From Pleomorphomonas sp. JP5 (GTDB lineage: Bacteria > Pseudomonadota > Alphaproteobacteria > Rhizobiales > Pleomorphomonadaceae): DNA of 64,000 nucleotides. Under the pieces are notes generated by a model. It was not told the DNA's origin and made no database searches. It worked only from the letters and a program-made list of their open reading frames with translations. Shown one piece after another: positions 8,879 to 18,191 of this stretch. The number at the start of each line of letters is the position of its first letter. The stretch's first letter is position 1. The position numbers and the translations under genes were made by a program. The DNA is taken from the NCBI RefSeq assembly GCF_023721815.1, contig NZ_JAMDLI010000022.1:248001-312000 (forward strand). Direction: 5' to 3'.

Positions 8879-11344
8879 TCAGCTCAGCAGTTTCTCGAGC
8901 CTTAGTGGTTTGTCGGACAGCTTGAGTCTGTTTCCGTATCGGTTACCCAGCGGAGATGTCGCGGGCAAGTGGCCTGAGACCACGAAGACGACGGTGGCGG
9001 GGTCACGGGCGAGCGCCCGTTCGGCAATCTCCCAGCCCGCCGGTTCGTTGCCGAGATGCAGGTCTGTGATTACCGCGTCAAACGGCTGTTCGTTTGCCAG
9101 GGAATCGAGGGCCATGGTTGCGGTCGTGCAGAGCGTCACCGTGGCACCGGCCCCAGACAACAACTCCGACGCTTGCACCGCGTCGGCCGGGTTGTCTTCC
9201 ACCAGCAGTATTCTATGCCAGGGCAGGGACGGCGCGGGCAGGACGGGTGTCTTTTTGCTGCGTGGCAGGATGAGTCGGACGGTGGTGCCGACCCCTTGCT
9301 GTGATTCGATCTGAACATCGCCGTTGGACTGCCGGATGAAGCCGTAGACCATGGCCAGACCCAACCCGGTTCCCTTGCCGTCGGCTCTGGCGCTGAAGAA
9401 CGGCTCCATGGCGTGGGCGAGGGTGTTCGGCGCCATGCCGAGGCCCGTGTCCTCAATCGTGAGGATGGCGTGCCCGTCATCGGATGGTGCGAGGGCGATG
9501 GCGATGCGCCCACTGTCGGGAATGGCCTGGGCGGCGTTGAGGCAGATGTTGATGATGGCGCTTTCCAGCTGTCCGGCGTCGACGCGAACGAAGAGCTCTT
9601 CGGCGGCGGGCTGGACGTTCAAGGTGATATTGTCCCGCAATGTCAGGTAGATCAGGTCGGTCAGGCCCTCGACGAGTTCGTTGAGCTCGACCAGTTCGGG
9701 TTCGAGATGCTGACGACGAGCGAAGGCGAGCAGCCGTTGGGTGAGCGACGTGCCGAGTTCGACGGCGCTGGCCATCGACTGGCGCAGCTCCCGGCTGCGC
9801 TCGGGCGAAGCGGCTTCCAGCATGTGCACGCTGCTGGAAATGGTGGAGAGAATGTTGCCGAAGTCGTGCGCCACCTCGCCGGAGATCTTGGCGAGTCCCT
9901 CGATGCGCTGGATCTGCAGCATGCGATCCTGAAACTGCCGGCGCTCCGTGGCGTCGGAGAAGAGCACTACCGCGCCGCCGTCCGGCAGGGACCGATCGCG
10001 GCGCTCGATGGTGCGACCATCTGTGTCGGTCAGTTCGGCGTAGTCGGACGCGGTCGTGGTGGAGCGCCAGCCATTGGCCTCGAGCAGGTGGTCGAGGTTG
10101 ACCGGTCCCGCAAGGCTTGATGGTGGCACCCCCAGGACGTCCGCCAGGCGGTCGTTGGTGGCGGTGATGCCGCCTCCGGGAGCTAGCACGGCGACGCCGT
10201 CGGACATGCCGAGCACCATGGTTTCCCAAAGGGCCGTCTGGCGGATTCGCTGGCGATGGGCTCGGTCGAGCCGTATCGCGTTGGCGCGAAACACCCGAAA
10301 GGCACGGAGCAGCTTTCCGATCTCGTCGCCCTTGCCATAACTGCGCGGCAGCGAACTGGCGCGATCACCGGCTGCAAGCCGCATCATGCCGTCGGCAATG
10401 GCCGAGAGGTTGGCGGTGACGTAGCGTGCAACGAACTGGGCCGTGAAGAGGGCGATGGCGGTGCTGATCAGCATGACGATCAGAATCGTGCTCTTGGCGA
10501 CCGAAATCATGGTTGTCGTGCTGGTCAGTTCGCTGGCGATTTCCCTTTGCGCCGTGGCGGTGACGGTCGCCGCGTAGGAGCTGACGATTTCCGCGCCGAT
10601 GCGAATGCGCACCAGGGCGTTGGCTGCCGCGATGCGATGGGCGAGTTCTCGCCGGCGGAGCTCGAAGAGCCCGTTGTCCCCTTGGGCGAACGCGACCAGT
10701 CTGTGGCGCGCCTCCCGGCCGCTCCCGGTGGCGACGGGCGATAGCCTCTGGGTGAGGCCGTGGAACTCGCGCTGAAATTCGCCAAGGCCGATCAGGTTCT
10801 CGGCCCGGCCGGCTCCGAGGAGCGTGGACGCGATACGCTGAAGGGTCAGCCACTCGCCACCCTCGTAGAGGGACTGGCCGACGGTTGCCGATCGAAGGGC
10901 AAGGCGACGCTCCTCGTGCGCCACTTCTGCGTTGAGACGGAGGATGCGGTCGAGCAGTGCGGAACGGGATTGGGTGGCCGCGAGAAGATCGAAAACGGCG
11001 CGGCGCATTTTCTTGAGATCGGCGGCGATCCCTGGCTGGAGATCGGAGCGGTTCTCGATGTTGGCGATCAGCGCGATGATGTGCTCGCCCTCCTGGTGGA
11101 CGCGGAATGGGCTGTCGAGGGCCAGGAGGAACGGCATGCGCGTTGCGAGATCGGCCGCGTCGCTGGACAGGCGGAGCGCGTCGTCGACCTCCGTCAGCGT
11201 GCCGGTGTTCAGTGTCTTGAGGCGGCTCTGGCCACTCTCAAGCGTGATCCAGGCCACTGCGCCCGCAAAACAAGTCAGCAAGGCGAGGACGGCCAAGGCG
11301 GATTGCAAGCGGGTGCGGACCGACAGGCTGGCGAGCGCTTTCAC
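8879..11344 (-). CDS. Hybrid sensor histidine kinase (TorS-like layout)
   Basis: This 821-residue membrane sensor starts at a GTG that overlaps the stop of the upstream regulator gene (GTGA). The open frame runs further upstream, but only as a shadow of that gene. Domains in order: TM1 (about residues 12-34), a ~210-residue mostly helical periplasmic sensor, TM2 (about 245-270), HAMP, a PAS-like region (LWETMVLGMSDGVAVLAPGG), and a HisKA domain with the phospho-accepting His in EVAHDFGN (~490). The HATPase follows (N box NICLNAAQ, G1 DTGLGMA, G2 GKGTGLGLAM) and then a C-terminal receiver with DLHLG (~762). It probably phosphorylates the OmpR-type regulator encoded just upstream. The divergent neighbour is an AfuABC-type transporter, so a transported solute or binding-protein complex is a plausible signal. 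Confidence 0.88.
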   Translation of the reverse strand: MKALASLSVRTRLQSALAVLALLTCFAGAVAWITLESGQSRLKTLNTGTLTEVDDALRLSSDAADLATRMPFLLALDSPFRVHQEGEHIIALIANIENRSDLQPGIAADLKKMRRAVFDLLAATQSRSALLDRILRLNAEVAHEERRLALRSATVGQSLYEGGEWLTLQRIASTLLGAGRAENLIGLGEFQREFHGLTQRLSPVATGSGREARHRLVAFAQGDNGLFELRRRELAHRIAAANALVRIRIGAEIVSSYAATVTATAQREIASELTSTTTMISVAKSTILIVMLISTAIALFTAQFVARYVTANLSAIADGMMRLAAGDRASSLPRSYGKGDEIGKLLRAFRVFRANAIRLDRAHRQRIRQTALWETMVLGMSDGVAVLAPGGGITATNDRLADVLGVPPSSLAGPVNLDHLLEANGWRSTTTASDYAELTDTDGRTIERRDRSLPDGGAVVLFSDATERRQFQDRMLQIQRIEGLAKISGEVAHDFGNILSTISSSVHMLEAASPERSRELRQSMASAVELGTSLTQRLLAFARRQHLEPELVELNELVEGLTDLIYLTLRDNITLNVQPAAEELFVRVDAGQLESAIINICLNAAQAIPDSGRIAIALAPSDDGHAILTIEDTGLGMAPNTLAHAMEPFFSARADGKGTGLGLAMVYGFIRQSNGDVQIESQQGVGTTVRLILPRSKKTPVLPAPSLPWHRILLVEDNPADAVQASELLSGAGATVTLCTTATMALDSLANEQPFDAVITDLHLGNEPAGWEIAERALARDPATVVFVVSGHLPATSPLGNRYGNRLKLSDKPLRLEKLLS

Positions 11345-12087
11345 GGTTCGCTCCGGGAGGTCGTCACGAAGATGTAGCCCTGGCCCCGGCGTGTCTGGAG
11401 ATAGACCGGCTTGGACGGGACGGCTTCGATTTTGCGGCGCAGCCGTAGGATCAGGACGTCTATGGTTCGGTCGACATAGGTTGACAGGTCGCTGCCGAGC
11501 TCCTGGAGGAGTTCGACGCGCGGGATGATGCGATCTCGGTTCCGCACCAGATATTCCAGCAGCCGGTACTCGCCGTTGGTGAGTGGGATCTCGTCGCCGC
11601 CGGTCGCGATGAGTTCGCGCCGGGTCAGGTCGAGCGTCATGTCGCCGAAAGTTGCCATCTGGTGGCCGGAACGATCGGTGGCCGGCGCCTTCCATCCGGA
11701 CCGCCGAAGCACCGCCCTCAGGCGGGCAAGGAGTTCGCGCGGGTTGAACGGCTTCATCAGATAATCGTCGGCGCCTGTCTCGAGCCCTTCGATGCGGTCG
11801 GTTTCTGTTCCCCAACCTGTCAGCATGACGATCGGGATACCGAGCCGGGCACGGATTTCCATCGCCAGTTCCAGCCCGGACTCGCCGGCGAGATTGAGAT
11901 CGATCAGCGCGAGATCGAGTCTCGGTGGCGGGGCGAGTCGGCGGTAGGCATCGGCGCTGGGAAGCGGCAGCGTTGCAAAGCCGTTCTCGCCGAGCAGGGC
12001 GGTCATCGTGCTGCGCAGCTCGTCGTCGTCGTCGATGATCGCGATGGTGGCGCCATCGGCGGCCGGGAGTTCGTTTTCCTCTGTCAT
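11341..12087 (-). CDS. OmpR/PhoB-family response regulator
   Basis: This 248-residue regulator has an N-terminal receiver with the acidic pocket IIDDDDE and phospho-acceptor Asp in LALIDLNLAG (about residue 59). Conserved Thr and Lys are in VMLTGWG and LMKPFNP. The C-terminal winged-helix domain contains LTNGEYRLLEYLVRNRDRIIPR and ends with the wing RRGQGYIF, as in TorR/OmpR proteins. It overlaps the kinase start by four bases, so the pair is translated together. It is divergent from the ABC transporter at 12300; by position it probably controls that operon and its own. Confidence 0.92.
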   Translation of the reverse strand: MTEENELPAADGATIAIIDDDDELRSTMTALLGENGFATLPLPSADAYRRLAPPPRLDLALIDLNLAGESGLELAMEIRARLGIPIVMLTGWGTETDRIEGLETGADDYLMKPFNPRELLARLRAVLRRSGWKAPATDRSGHQMATFGDMTLDLTRRELIATGGDEIPLTNGEYRLLEYLVRNRDRIIPRVELLQELGSDLSTYVDRTIDVLILRLRRKIEAVPSKPVYLQTRRGQGYIFVTTSRSEP

Positions 12088-12299
12088 GGCCCATCAATCA
12101 CCGATGTGCGGCGTCTCGGAAATTCGCCGTCAGTCGCGGTGCTCCGCTTTGAGGGGAGATTTCGCTGGCTTTGAAATATTGTTCATACAAAACCGGGCGA
12201 TCGCGGTCATTCCTCGACCATTGGGGTCTGGTCTCGGAACCGGCCAGCGTGTCACGGTTTGCGAGCCCCGGACGAGGACCGGGTGAACGGGAGGAAAAC
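12088..12299. promoter_or_regulatory. Divergent control region with a TorR-box-like element
   Basis: This 212-bp spacer separates the response-regulator operon from the transporter operon. TTGTTCATAC at 12179-12188 matches eight of ten bases of the E. coli TorR box CTGTTCATAT. It lies in a small AT-rich patch (TTTGAAATATTGTTCATACAAAA). The afuA-like gene has a strong GGGAGG ribosome site just before its ATG. A single 8/10 match is weak evidence of binding. Confidence 0.3.
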
Positions 12300-13331
12300 A
12301 TGATCCGCCTTTGCACTGTCAGCGCCATCGCGCTGGCGGCCGGTTTTTCTGTATCCGCAGCCGGCGCCGCCTCACTCAACGTCGTTTGCTCGAACGAGCA
12401 GGCCTGGTGCGATCTGATGGCACAGAACTTCAAGATCGATACCGGAGTCGACGTTGCCATGGTTCGCAAGAGCACCGGCGAGGTGCTGGCGCAGATCCGC
12501 GCCGAAGCCGGCAACCCCAAGATCGACGTGTGGTGGGGCGGCACGGGTGATCCGCACATGATCGCCGCAGCCGAGGATCTGACCGAGCCATCCGGCGTCG
12601 ATACCTCCGAGTTGCTTGGCTGGGCCCGCAACATGGCGGACATGACCGACGGCAAGGCCATCGGCGTCCACGTCGGCCTGCTTGGCATGATCTACAATAC
12701 CGAGGTTCTGGAGGCAAAGAAGCTCGATGCGCCGGCCTGTTGGCGCGACCTTGCCAAGCCGGAGTACAAGGGCGAGATTCAGGTGGCCAACCCGAAGTCC
12801 TCGGGCACGGCCTACACCGAGCTTGCCACGCTGGTGCAGCTGTTCGGCGAGGATGAGGGCTTCAAGCTGCTCGCCGAGATTGGCGCCAACATCAACCAGT
12901 ACACCAAGTCCGGTTCTGCGCCGGGCAAGGCGGTGGCGCGTGGCGAGACCACGATCGGCATCGGCTTCATGCACGACATGGTCAACCTGAAGAAGCAGGG
13001 CTTCCCGGTTCAGATCGTCGCGCCCTGCGAGGGAACCGGTTACGAGACCGGGGCCGTCAGCGTCATCAAGGGCACGCCACATCTCGAAGAGGCCAAGAAG
13101 TGGGTGGAGTATGTCATCTCGGCTGATGCCCAGTCGGCCGGCCTCGAAGTTGGCGTCTACAACATCCCCTCGAACCCGGGCGCCAAGACCGACCCGGACG
13201 CGCCGGACATGGCTTCGGTCAAGCTGATCGACTACGACTACAAGACCTACGGCTCGTCTGAAACGCGCACCCGGTTGCTCGAGCGCTGGGATGCCGAAGT
13301 GAAGAACGCCGGCGGGCAGATTCAGGAATAA
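12300..13331 (+). CDS. afuA: ABC transporter periplasmic binding protein, AfuA/Fe(III)-type
   Basis: This 343-residue periplasmic binding protein has a cleavable signal peptide (IALAAGFSVSAAGAAS, residues ~8-23). The body is of the ferric-iron/AfuA class (LNVVCSNEQAWCDLMAQNF, then KIDVWWGGTGDPH and GIGFMHDMV). Close family members bind ferric iron; Actinobacillus AfuA was shown to bind hexose phosphates, so the substrate here is open. The ATG is preceded by GGGAGGAAAAC, an excellent ribosome site. It is the first gene of a three-gene operon with the fused permease and the ATPase, and is divergent from the two-component system. A hairpin follows its stop. The longer frame upstream lacks a ribosome site. 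Confidence 0.82.
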   Translation: MIRLCTVSAIALAAGFSVSAAGAASLNVVCSNEQAWCDLMAQNFKIDTGVDVAMVRKSTGEVLAQIRAEAGNPKIDVWWGGTGDPHMIAAAEDLTEPSGVDTSELLGWARNMADMTDGKAIGVHVGLLGMIYNTEVLEAKKLDAPACWRDLAKPEYKGEIQVANPKSSGTAYTELATLVQLFGEDEGFKLLAEIGANINQYTKSGSAPGKAVARGETTIGIGFMHDMVNLKKQGFPVQIVAPCEGTGYETGAVSVIKGTPHLEEAKKWVEYVISADAQSAGLEVGVYNIPSNPGAKTDPDAPDMASVKLIDYDYKTYGSSETRTRLLERWDAEVKNAGGQIQE

Positions 13332-13342
13332 TCGGTCGTCGC

Positions 13343-13371
13343 TCGGCCCGCTCCACACAGGGGCGGGCCGA
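13343..13371 (+). terminator. Intercistronic hairpin after the binding-protein gene
   Basis: TCGGCCCGC (13343-13351) and GCGGGCCGA (13363-13371) form a nine-bp perfect stem, followed by AGTTTCCTTTC. It lies between the binding-protein and permease genes. Such hairpins commonly lower readthrough or protect the 3' end of the binding-protein mRNA so that it exceeds the permease. Confidence 0.5.
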
Positions 13372-13385
13372 AGTTTCCTTTCGGG

Positions 13386-15554
13386 ATGAATGGCATGAAA
13401 CGCACGGCGGGGCTCTGGCTCCTGATCGGCCTCATCGGCTATGCCCTGTTGCCCTGGTATCTCGTGGGCGACGCCGGCTTCTGGCGCTTCGGTTGGCTGG
13501 CCGATCCGCTTCTGCTTGGACCGTCGGCCCTTGTGTCGCTGTTCCAGGGGCGGTGGTGGCTGGCCGCGCCGCTGGTCGGCATTGCTGCCGCCGCGATGAC
13601 GCTCGGGCTCTGCACGAAGCAACTCGCCGTGGCTCGCGGGCTCGTCGGCTCAGGTGCGCTTGGTCTTCTGCTGATGCTGGCGCAGGGCTTGCTGATCCTC
13701 GGTCAGGGGCCGCGTTTCGGTTTTCCGCCAGGTGCGAGCCAGTCCGGCATGGGGGCGGGCGCCTTGGTTGTTGCCGCCGCGCTCCTGTTCGTCTTGACGA
13801 CGGGCATCTCGGGGCTTGGCAAGGGGCGGGGCGATGCCTTCATCACCGGGCTCGTCGGCGCCATCGTGGCGTTGGTCGGCCTGTTCGTCTTCTATCCGAT
13901 GGCATTCATCCTGGTGCGTGCCTTCGAGCTCCGCGATGGTGGCGGTTACGGTTTCGGCGAGTTTCTGCCGCGTCTGTTCTCGCCCGAGATCTGGAGCGGC
14001 GCTTGCGTGGTCGGGGCCGGCTGGTGTGGGCCGGCCGTGAACTCGGTCGTCCTGGCGCTGGCGACGGCCGCCGGAACGACGCTGCAGGGGCTTGCCTTCG
14101 CGCTGATCGTCACGCGGACCGAGTTCCGGGCCAAGAAGCTGCTGCGGGTTCTGTCCATCCTGCCGATCATCACGCCGCCTTTCGTGATCGGCCTTGCCCT
14201 GATCCTGCTGTTCGGGCGCGCGGGTACGATTACAGTCGGCCTCCATGAGCTCTTCGGCATCGAACAAACCCGCTGGCTCTACGGTTTCTGGGGCGTGTGG
14301 CTTTCGCAGATGCTGTCCTTCACGCCGATCGCCTTCCTGGTGCTGATCGGCGTGGTGGAAGGCGTCAGCCCCTCCATGGAGGAGGCGAGCCAGACGCTCG
14401 ACGCCGACCGCTGGCAGACCTTCCGCTACGTGACCTGGCCGTTGATGCGCCCTGGGCTGGCCAACGCCTTCCTGCTCGCCTTCATCGAAAGCCTCGCCGA
14501 CTTCGGCAATCCCCTCGTGCTCGGCGGCAACTTCGACGTTCTGTCGACGGAGATCTACTTCTCGATCGTCGGCACCGTCGCCGATCCGGCCCAGGCGGCC
14601 ATCCTGTCGGTGACGCTGCTTGGATTGATGCTGGCGGTCTTCCTCATTCAGCGTCAGTGGGTCGGCAAGAAGAACTACGCCACGGTCACGGGCAAGGCCG
14701 ACTCCGGACGCAACGCCGCCCTGAACCCCGTGTTGCGCTGGACCTGCTACGGCGTTGCCATTCCCTGGGCGATGTTCACCGCGATGATCTACGCGCTGAT
14801 CATCTTCGGCAGCTTCGTGAAGCTTTGGGGCTACGATCACAGCTTCACGTTCGAGCACTATGTGCGTGCTTTCAAGATCGTGGTCCGCAACGGCGTGCAC
14901 TTCGTCGGCTCGGCCTGGGACAGCTATTTCACCACGCTCTGGATCGCCGGCATCTCGGCGCCGCTCACCGCTGCGGTGGGGCTCGCCACAGCCTATCTCC
15001 TGGTGCGGCAGAAGTTCGCCCTCAAGAGCGCGTTCGAGTTCTCGACGATGCTGTCCTTCGCCATTCCGGGCACGGTGATCGGCGTGGCCTACGTGATGGC
15101 CTTCAACTTCCCGCCGGTCGAACTCACGGGAACGGCGATCATCCTGGTCATCGTCTTCGTCTTCCGCAACATGCCGGTGGGCGTGCGCGGCGGCATCGCC
15201 GCCATGAGTCAGCTCGACAAGTCGCTAGACGAAGCGTCGATCATGCTCGGGGCGAACAGCTTCACCACGTTGCGTCGGGTCATCATGCCGCTGATGGGGC
15301 CGGCGATCCTCGCGGCGCTGACCTACAGCTTCGTGCGCGCCATCACCTCGGTCTCGGCGGTCATCTTCCTTGTCTCGGCGCAGTACAACATGGCGACGGC
15401 CTTCATCGTCGGCCGGGTCGAGAATGGCGAATACGGTATCTCCATCGCCTACGCATCGGTGCTCATCGTCACCATGCTGGCCTGTATCCTCTTGATGCAA
15501 CTGATGATCGGTCGCCGCCGCCTGCGTCGTTCCGATCGCGTTGAAGCCCTTTGA
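13386..15554 (+). CDS. afuB: Fused two-domain ABC permease, AfuB/ThiP-type
   Basis: This 722-residue inner-membrane protein contains two permease modules in one chain. An additional N-terminal hydrophobic region (about residues 8-185) comes first. Each permease half has an EAA-like ATPase-contact loop, EEASQTLDADRWQTFRYVTWP in the first half and DEASIMLGANSFTTLRRVIMP in the second. The fused arrangement is typical of FbpB, AfuB and ThiP proteins. About 12 or more hydrophobic helices are visible. It lies between the binding protein and the ATPase genes and would form the channel for the same solute. Start 13386 (ATG) is in reach of a weak CGGG site; the ATG at 13395 is an alternative. Confidence 0.85.
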   Translation: MNGMKRTAGLWLLIGLIGYALLPWYLVGDAGFWRFGWLADPLLLGPSALVSLFQGRWWLAAPLVGIAAAAMTLGLCTKQLAVARGLVGSGALGLLLMLAQGLLILGQGPRFGFPPGASQSGMGAGALVVAAALLFVLTTGISGLGKGRGDAFITGLVGAIVALVGLFVFYPMAFILVRAFELRDGGGYGFGEFLPRLFSPEIWSGACVVGAGWCGPAVNSVVLALATAAGTTLQGLAFALIVTRTEFRAKKLLRVLSILPIITPPFVIGLALILLFGRAGTITVGLHELFGIEQTRWLYGFWGVWLSQMLSFTPIAFLVLIGVVEGVSPSMEEASQTLDADRWQTFRYVTWPLMRPGLANAFLLAFIESLADFGNPLVLGGNFDVLSTEIYFSIVGTVADPAQAAILSVTLLGLMLAVFLIQRQWVGKKNYATVTGKADSGRNAALNPVLRWTCYGVAIPWAMFTAMIYALIIFGSFVKLWGYDHSFTFEHYVRAFKIVVRNGVHFVGSAWDSYFTTLWIAGISAPLTAAVGLATAYLLVRQKFALKSAFEFSTMLSFAIPGTVIGVAYVMAFNFPPVELTGTAIILVIVFVFRNMPVGVRGGIAAMSQLDKSLDEASIMLGANSFTTLRRVIMPLMGPAILAALTYSFVRAITSVSAVIFLVSAQYNMATAFIVGRVENGEYGISIAYASVLIVTMLACILLMQLMIGRRRLRRSDRVEAL

Positions 15555-15572
15555 TCCGGGAGCGTTCCTCCG

Positions 15573-16628
15573 ATGTCTGAAAAAGGTTCCGTCCAGTTCG
15601 AAGGCGTCAGCAAGCGCTTCGGTGAGGTTGTTGCCTTGAAGCCGCTCGACCTTGATATCCAGCCGGGCACACTGGTGACGCTGCTCGGCCCGTCCGGCTG
15701 CGGCAAGACCACCACGCTGCGGCTCATCGCCGGTCTGGAGAGCGCGTCCGAAGGGCGCATCCTGATCGGTGGCGCCGACGTGACGCATCTCTCCGCCACC
15801 TATCGCCGCGTGTCGATGGTTTTCCAGTCCTATGCGTTGTTTCCGCACATGACCGTGCTCGAGAACGTCGCCTATGGACTGACCGTCAAGCGTGTGCCGA
15901 AAGCCGAGGCGCATGCGCGGGCCGAGGAAGGGTTGGCGATGGTCGGCCTCGTCGGCTTTGGCGGACGACTGCCTTCCGAGCTCTCCGGTGGCCAGCAGCA
16001 GCGCGTCGCCGTCGCCCGCGCCGTTGTCCTTGAGCCTGAGGTACTGCTGCTCGACGAGCCGCTCAGCAACCTTGACGCCAAGCTTCGGCGCCGGGTGCGC
16101 GAGGAAATCCGTCAGATCCAGCAACGACTTGGGCTGACGGCCATCTATGTGACCCACGACCAGGAAGAAGCGATGGCCGTTTCCGATCGGATCATCGTCA
16201 TGAAGAACGCCGAGATTGCCCAGGAGGGGACGCCGGAAGATCTCTATGAGCGCCCCGCGTCCGCCTTCATCGCCGACTTCATCGGCGACGCAAACCTGAT
16301 CGATGTCGACGTGGCAGCGTCCGGCGCGGGGACTTGCGTCGATCTCCTCGGGCGACGGATCGAGCTGCCTCTGACCACGACAATCCGAGGGGCTGGCAAA
16401 CTGGTTCTGAGACCGCATCAGATGACGATCTCCAACAAGCCGGCCGCTTACTCTCTACCCGCCGAGGTCACCTACGCCGCGTATCTTGGAAGCCAGATCC
16501 AATACTCGCTCGAAACCAAGGCCGGGTTGCTGTTTGCGTCGGTGGCGCCCCGAGCCAAGCCCTTTACGGTCGGTGAGCACGTTCACGTTGGCTTCGATCC
16601 GGCCGATCTTCGGGTCGTTCCGGCATAG
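15573..16628 (+). CDS. afuC: ABC transporter ATP-binding protein, AfuC/FbpC-type
   Basis: This 351-residue ATPase has Walker A GPSGCGKTT, Q-loop MVFQSYALFPHMT, signature LSGGQQQR, Walker B VLLLDEP and switch His THDQEEA. A C-terminal TOBE-like domain (about residues 240-350) is typical of the FbpC/PotA/UgpC class. It energises uptake by the fused permease upstream, 18 bases away. A GGGAG site precedes the ATG. The gene ends the operon; a 12-bp-arm hairpin lies downstream at 16761. Confidence 0.92.
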   Translation: MSEKGSVQFEGVSKRFGEVVALKPLDLDIQPGTLVTLLGPSGCGKTTTLRLIAGLESASEGRILIGGADVTHLSATYRRVSMVFQSYALFPHMTVLENVAYGLTVKRVPKAEAHARAEEGLAMVGLVGFGGRLPSELSGGQQQRVAVARAVVLEPEVLLLDEPLSNLDAKLRRRVREEIRQIQQRLGLTAIYVTHDQEEAMAVSDRIIVMKNAEIAQEGTPEDLYERPASAFIADFIGDANLIDVDVAASGAGTCVDLLGRRIELPLTTTIRGAGKLVLRPHQMTISNKPAAYSLPAEVTYAAYLGSQIQYSLETKAGLLFASVAPRAKPFTVGEHVHVGFDPADLRVVPA

Positions 16629-16760
16629 GAGCCTGCCGAGCGAAGGCCCCGTTGTCCTTGACGCTGTGGGGCTCGGCTTGCCCATGGGGCCTCATACCCG
16701 CGCCTGATAGAGGGGCGCCGGCTCGTTGACGATCCGTCCGGTTCTGCCGTTGGCATTTCG

Positions 16761-16798
16761 GCGAACAGAGGCCTCGCAGCTGTGCCGCCTCTGTTCGC
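16761..16798 (+). terminator. Long-stem hairpin downstream of the AfuABC-like operon
   Basis: GCGAACAGAGGC (16761-16772) and GCCTCTGTTCGC (16787-16798) are perfect 12-base inverted arms with a 14-base loop containing CAGCTG. No T tract follows, so it may end transcription weakly or act as an mRNA 3' stabiliser. The surrounding 16629-16930 gap holds no gene. Confidence 0.55.
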
Positions 16799-16930
16799 TG
16801 ATACGATTCATCTGACCTTTAGATTCAGCATGTTACAAGGGCGCGAAAGGAGTCCCCCGACATCGCCTGATCGGAGAGATGCGGCCTGCGTCGCCGCATC
16901 GGTCTTTGCCTGGAGAGCCTGGGGAGCGAC

Positions 16931-18106
16931 GTGGGTGGCGTGAGCGAGTTTCTCGATATTCCGACCCTTCTCTACACGGTCGCGGCGGCGAGCCTGTGCA
17001 TCTGCGTCAGTCTGATCGTGACATGGTCATCGGTACGCCACGAGACCTATATCCTGTGGTGGGCGGCGGCCTATGGCCTCGCCATCCTGACCATGGTTCT
17101 CGTGGCTTTGCGCGGGCTTGTGCCGCATTTCCTGTCCGTTACCGTCGCCGACGCTGTGTTGCTGGCCTCCTTCGGTTCGCTCTGGTTGGGCTACCACCAG
17201 TTTGCCCGTCTCGATGGCGACAGGGGGTGGTGGAGAGCGGGGTTTGGTGCGCTGATCTGGGTGGCGATGGCCGCCGCAACGCCCCTACTCGACAACATGA
17301 ACGCCCGCGCGGCCGTTCTATCGGGCATTGAACTGGTATACCTGCTTTTCATCGTTGTTGACCTCGTTCGCCACTATCCCAAGGAGCATTTGCCTTCGGT
17401 GGCGCTGACGGCCGTAGTCGTCGGGATTCACGCCGCGATGCAGATCTACTGGGTCGTGGTGATGATCGTCGCGCCGCTCGAGCCGACCGCGATCGTTCTG
17501 CCCAACAGTCTGGCCATGGGGCTGAGGTTCACCGAGTCGTCGCTTTTTGTGGTCTTTCTCGGCCTTTTGCAGTTGGTTTTGATCGGGCAACGGTCGGAGC
17601 GACGCTACCGGATCGCGGCTGAAACCGACTCTCTGACCGGACTGGCCAATCGCGGACACTATTTCGACAGGACGGAGGACGCTCTGGTCGGAGGCAAGGA
17701 CCGCGGTGCCCTGATCCTGTTCGACATCGATCACTTCAAGTCGATCAACGATACTCACGGGCACCCCGTCGGGGATCGCGTGCTGATCGAATTCGCTGCG
17801 ATTATCCGGGCGACGACGCCGGCCGGGGGCATCGCCGCGCGTATCGGCGGCGAGGAGTTCGCCCTGTTTCTTCCGGACGCAACCACGGACGAGGCGGTCG
17901 AGATCGCCGATCGCGTCCGCCGAGCGACCGCCAACCTTCGTGTTGCTGCGGCCACGGGTACGGTGGGCCTGACCGTCAGTTGTGGCGTCGCCGGTGTTCG
18001 CGAAACCGGATCGGACCATCAGGCTTTGCACGCGTCGGCCGATCGGGCGCTCTATGACGCCAAAGGCGAGGGGCGCGATCGGGTCTCGATCCACCGATCA
18101 CACTGA
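16931..18106 (+). CDS. Membrane diguanylate cyclase (GGDEF)
   Basis: This 391-residue protein starts at GTG 16931, six bases after GGGGAG. The first ~215 residues are hydrophobic, with six or seven likely helices and no recognised sensor family. The C-terminal GGDEF domain has the entry SLTGLANRGHYFDR, metal-binding FDIDHFKSINDTHGH and the active-site loop RIGGEEF, so it should make cyclic di-GMP. An RxxD product-inhibition site five residues before GGEEF is not obvious. It is a single-gene unit between the ABC operon and the ModE-like gene; no target process can be deduced from context. Confidence 0.9.
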   Translation: MGGVSEFLDIPTLLYTVAAASLCICVSLIVTWSSVRHETYILWWAAAYGLAILTMVLVALRGLVPHFLSVTVADAVLLASFGSLWLGYHQFARLDGDRGWWRAGFGALIWVAMAAATPLLDNMNARAAVLSGIELVYLLFIVVDLVRHYPKEHLPSVALTAVVVGIHAAMQIYWVVVMIVAPLEPTAIVLPNSLAMGLRFTESSLFVVFLGLLQLVLIGQRSERRYRIAAETDSLTGLANRGHYFDRTEDALVGGKDRGALILFDIDHFKSINDTHGHPVGDRVLIEFAAIIRATTPAGGIAARIGGEEFALFLPDATTDEAVEIADRVRRATANLRVAAATGTVGLTVSCGVAGVRETGSDHQALHASADRALYDAKGEGRDRVSIHRSH

Positions 18107-18191
18107 CTGCAGCTTCAGGCTGGCGCTTGCCGTGCGATCTGGTCGATAATGCTCGGCGTAGGTTTTGCGAGATGCAAGGGCAGGGCGTTCC

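Noticed and set aside
11345-12097. N-terminal 250 residues of the 1072-residue minus-strand frame 8879-12097
   Set aside because: This part is an Arg/Pro-rich shadow of the response-regulator gene in another frame; the kinase starts at the GTG at 11344 that overlaps the regulator stop.
12179-12188. Naming the two-component system TorSR
   Set aside because: No TMAO reductase or TorT genes nearby; one 8/10 box match and shared domain order are not enough.
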